From contig CAJXNH010000012.1 in the NCBI GenBank assembly GCA_913057245.1, forward strand, positions 34,941 through 98,940: a stretch of 64,000 bases of DNA, given 5' to 3'. The first letter of the stretch is position 1. Every line of letters starts with the position of its first letter. Of this stretch, positions 62,826 to 64,000 are shown piece after piece. Origin of the DNA: an uncultured Phaeodactylibacter sp. GTDB taxonomy: Bacteria; Bacteroidota; Bacteroidia; Chitinophagales; Saprospiraceae. The notes below the pieces were generated by a model. The model was not told where the DNA came from, ran no database searches, and saw nothing but the letters and a program-made list of their open reading frames with translations. Both the position numbers and the translations under genes were made by a program.

Positions 62826-63968
62826 TCCTTCCTTCAACACCTCGCGGGAGATGACCAGTTTCTGAATCTCAGAAGTGCCTTCTCCAATGGTGCAAAGCTT
62901 GGCATCCCGGTAGTATTTCTCCACAGGGAAATCTTTGATATAGCCATAGCCGCCGAAAATCTGAACAGCCTCATTGGCAATCGCCACGGAAGCTTCAGAA
63001 GCGTAGTACTTGGCCATGGCGGATACTTTGGTTACCCGCTCGCCATTGTCCTTCATGCGCCCGGCTTTGCGGGTGAGCAGCTCAGCTGCCTGGATCTTAG
63101 TCGCCATATCAGCCAACTTGAAGCCGATGGCCTGGAAGGAGGAAATCGGCTTGCCAAACTGCTGCCGCTCCTTGGAGTACTGTACGGATGCCTCGTAGGC
63201 GCCTTTGGCAATGCCAAGTGCGAGAGCGGCGATGGAGATCCGGCCGCCATCCAGGATTTTCATGGACTGAATGAAGCCATCGCCTACCTCACCGAGAATT
63301 TGGCTTTTGTGCACCCGGCAGTCATTGAAGATCAGTTCTGCCGTTTCGCTGGCGCGCATGCCCAGCTTGTTCTCCTTTTTGCCGGCTTCGAAGCCCGGTG
63401 TGCCCCGTTCAATGATGAAGGCGGTCATACCGTGGCTATCCAGTGGCTCGCCGGTACGGGCAATGACAACAGCAACGTGTCCGGACTTACCGTGGGTGAT
63501 GAAGTTCTTGGCGCCGTTGAGCACGTAGTAGTCGCCATCTTGTTCTGCAACCGTCTTCATGCGCCCGGCATCACTCCCGGTATTGGGTTCTGTAAGGCCC
63601 CAGGCACCGATAAATTCGCCGGTAGCCAGCTTGGGCAGGTACTTTAGCTTTTGCTCCTCATTACCAAACATCAGGATATGATTGGTGCACAGAGAGTTGT
63701 GGGCAGCCACGGAAAGCCCAATCGATCCGCACACCTTACCGATTTCTTCGATCACGGTGATGTACTCCTGATAGCCCAGCCCGGATCCGTTGTACTTTTC
63801 TGGCACCAATACGCCAAGGAATCCATACTGTCCCATTTGCTGGAACACTTCTACCGGGAATTCCTGGGACTCGTCCCACTCCATAACGTGAGGACGGATG
63901 TAGTTTTCAGCGAAGTCGCGCGCACTTTCTTTAATGAGCTGCAGATTATTGATGGTTTCAACACTCAT
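62823..63968 (-). CDS. Acyl-CoA dehydrogenase
   Basis: 381 residues, full length for the FAD-dependent family. Conserved stretches: AAHNSLCTNHILMFGNEEQK, GAWGLTEPNTGSDAGRMKT, KNFITHGKSGHVAVV, the catalytic-base region with SIQYSKERQQFGKPI-like sequence and the C-terminal IFGGYGYIKDFPVEKYYRDAKLCTIGEGTSEIQKLVI. It introduces the alpha-beta double bond in fatty acyl-CoA (short or medium chain, or branched; not separable here). Convergent with the two-component operon. Confidence 0.94.
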   Translation of the reverse strand: MSVETINNLQLIKESARDFAENYIRPHVMEWDESQEFPVEVFQQMGQYGFLGVLVPEKYNGSGLGYQEYITVIEEIGKVCGSIGLSVAAHNSLCTNHILMFGNEEQKLKYLPKLATGEFIGAWGLTEPNTGSDAGRMKTVAEQDGDYYVLNGAKNFITHGKSGHVAVVIARTGEPLDSHGMTAFIIERGTPGFEAGKKENKLGMRASETAELIFNDCRVHKSQILGEVGDGFIQSMKILDGGRISIAALALGIAKGAYEASVQYSKERQQFGKPISSFQAIGFKLADMATKIQAAELLTRKAGRMKDNGERVTKVSAMAKYYASEASVAIANEAVQIFGGYGYIKDFPVEKYYRDAKLCTIGEGTSEIQKLVISREVLKEG

Positions 63969-64000
63969 ACAAATAACGATTTGAGATAATTTGAGAATTG

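Overview
The window looks like chromosome from a Bacteroidota bacterium, probably a Saprospiria/Lewinella-type marine or environmental heterotroph. The evidence is a CHU_C-type gliding-motility/type IX secretion (T9SS) C-terminal domain, a probable T9SS type A sorting tail, an ECF sigma/FecR pair of the Bacteroidetes type, TonB-dependent receptors with carboxypeptidase-regulatory-like N-termini, few recognisable Shine-Dalgarno sites, and promoters of the form TTG-N20-21-TAnnTTTG. The genus is an inference. No rRNA or tRNA gene was seen.

Layout. 1-10 kb: a 5'-truncated GNAT protein, an alanine/glycine symporter, an ECF sigma/FecR pair without the usual SusC partner, a lectin-OmpA protein, a cysC-cysD-cysN sulfate activation operon, and divergent metZ. 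10-17.6 kb: coiled-coil and DUF proteins, a SpoU methyltransferase, a T9SS cargo protein whose stop codon is abutted by a MITE-like element, and pruA. 17.6-22.1 kb: a three-gene cassette (fatty acyl-AMP ligase fused to an acyl carrier protein, MBOAT acyltransferase, membrane-anchored SGNH-like protein) that parallels the Dlt pathway but with a fatty-acid-activating enzyme. 22-26.7 kb: a DUF5009 acyltransferase and two divergent c-type cytochrome lipoproteins.

27-42.6 kb is an accessory, defence-type island in decay. It holds an antitoxin with a 16-codon toxin stub, a nucleotidyltransferase, a frameshifted DUF262-DUF1524-DUF4268 (GmrSD-like) nuclease, a frameshifted antitoxin, an orphan hsdS tail, an M15 peptidase, a TPR protein with near-identical repeats, a BrnT toxin with an unusual partner, and a type I restriction-modification operon whose hsdR has an internal TAG and whose hsdM is frameshifted while hsdS is open. 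A ~245-bp terminator-plus-promoter element occurs twice, once upstream of the DUF262 gene and once upstream of the TPR gene. Each copy is followed by a TA remnant or TA module and then by an hsdS 3' end, which suggests duplication or cassette exchange next to hsdS.

42.7-51.8 kb: two secreted metallophosphatases, a DUF4143 ATPase, an EAD11 (effector-associated domain) membrane protein, a periplasmic thioredoxin, an RsmF-like rRNA methyltransferase and a chimeric pseudogene (TolB-like domain joined to a quinone-oxidoreductase C-terminus). 51.8-64 kb: a propeller lipoprotein, a large TonB receptor, a VOC protein overlapping a GH53 galactanase, a second TonB receptor with a TPR protein and a LytS/LytR two-component pair in one operon, and an acyl-CoA dehydrogenase.
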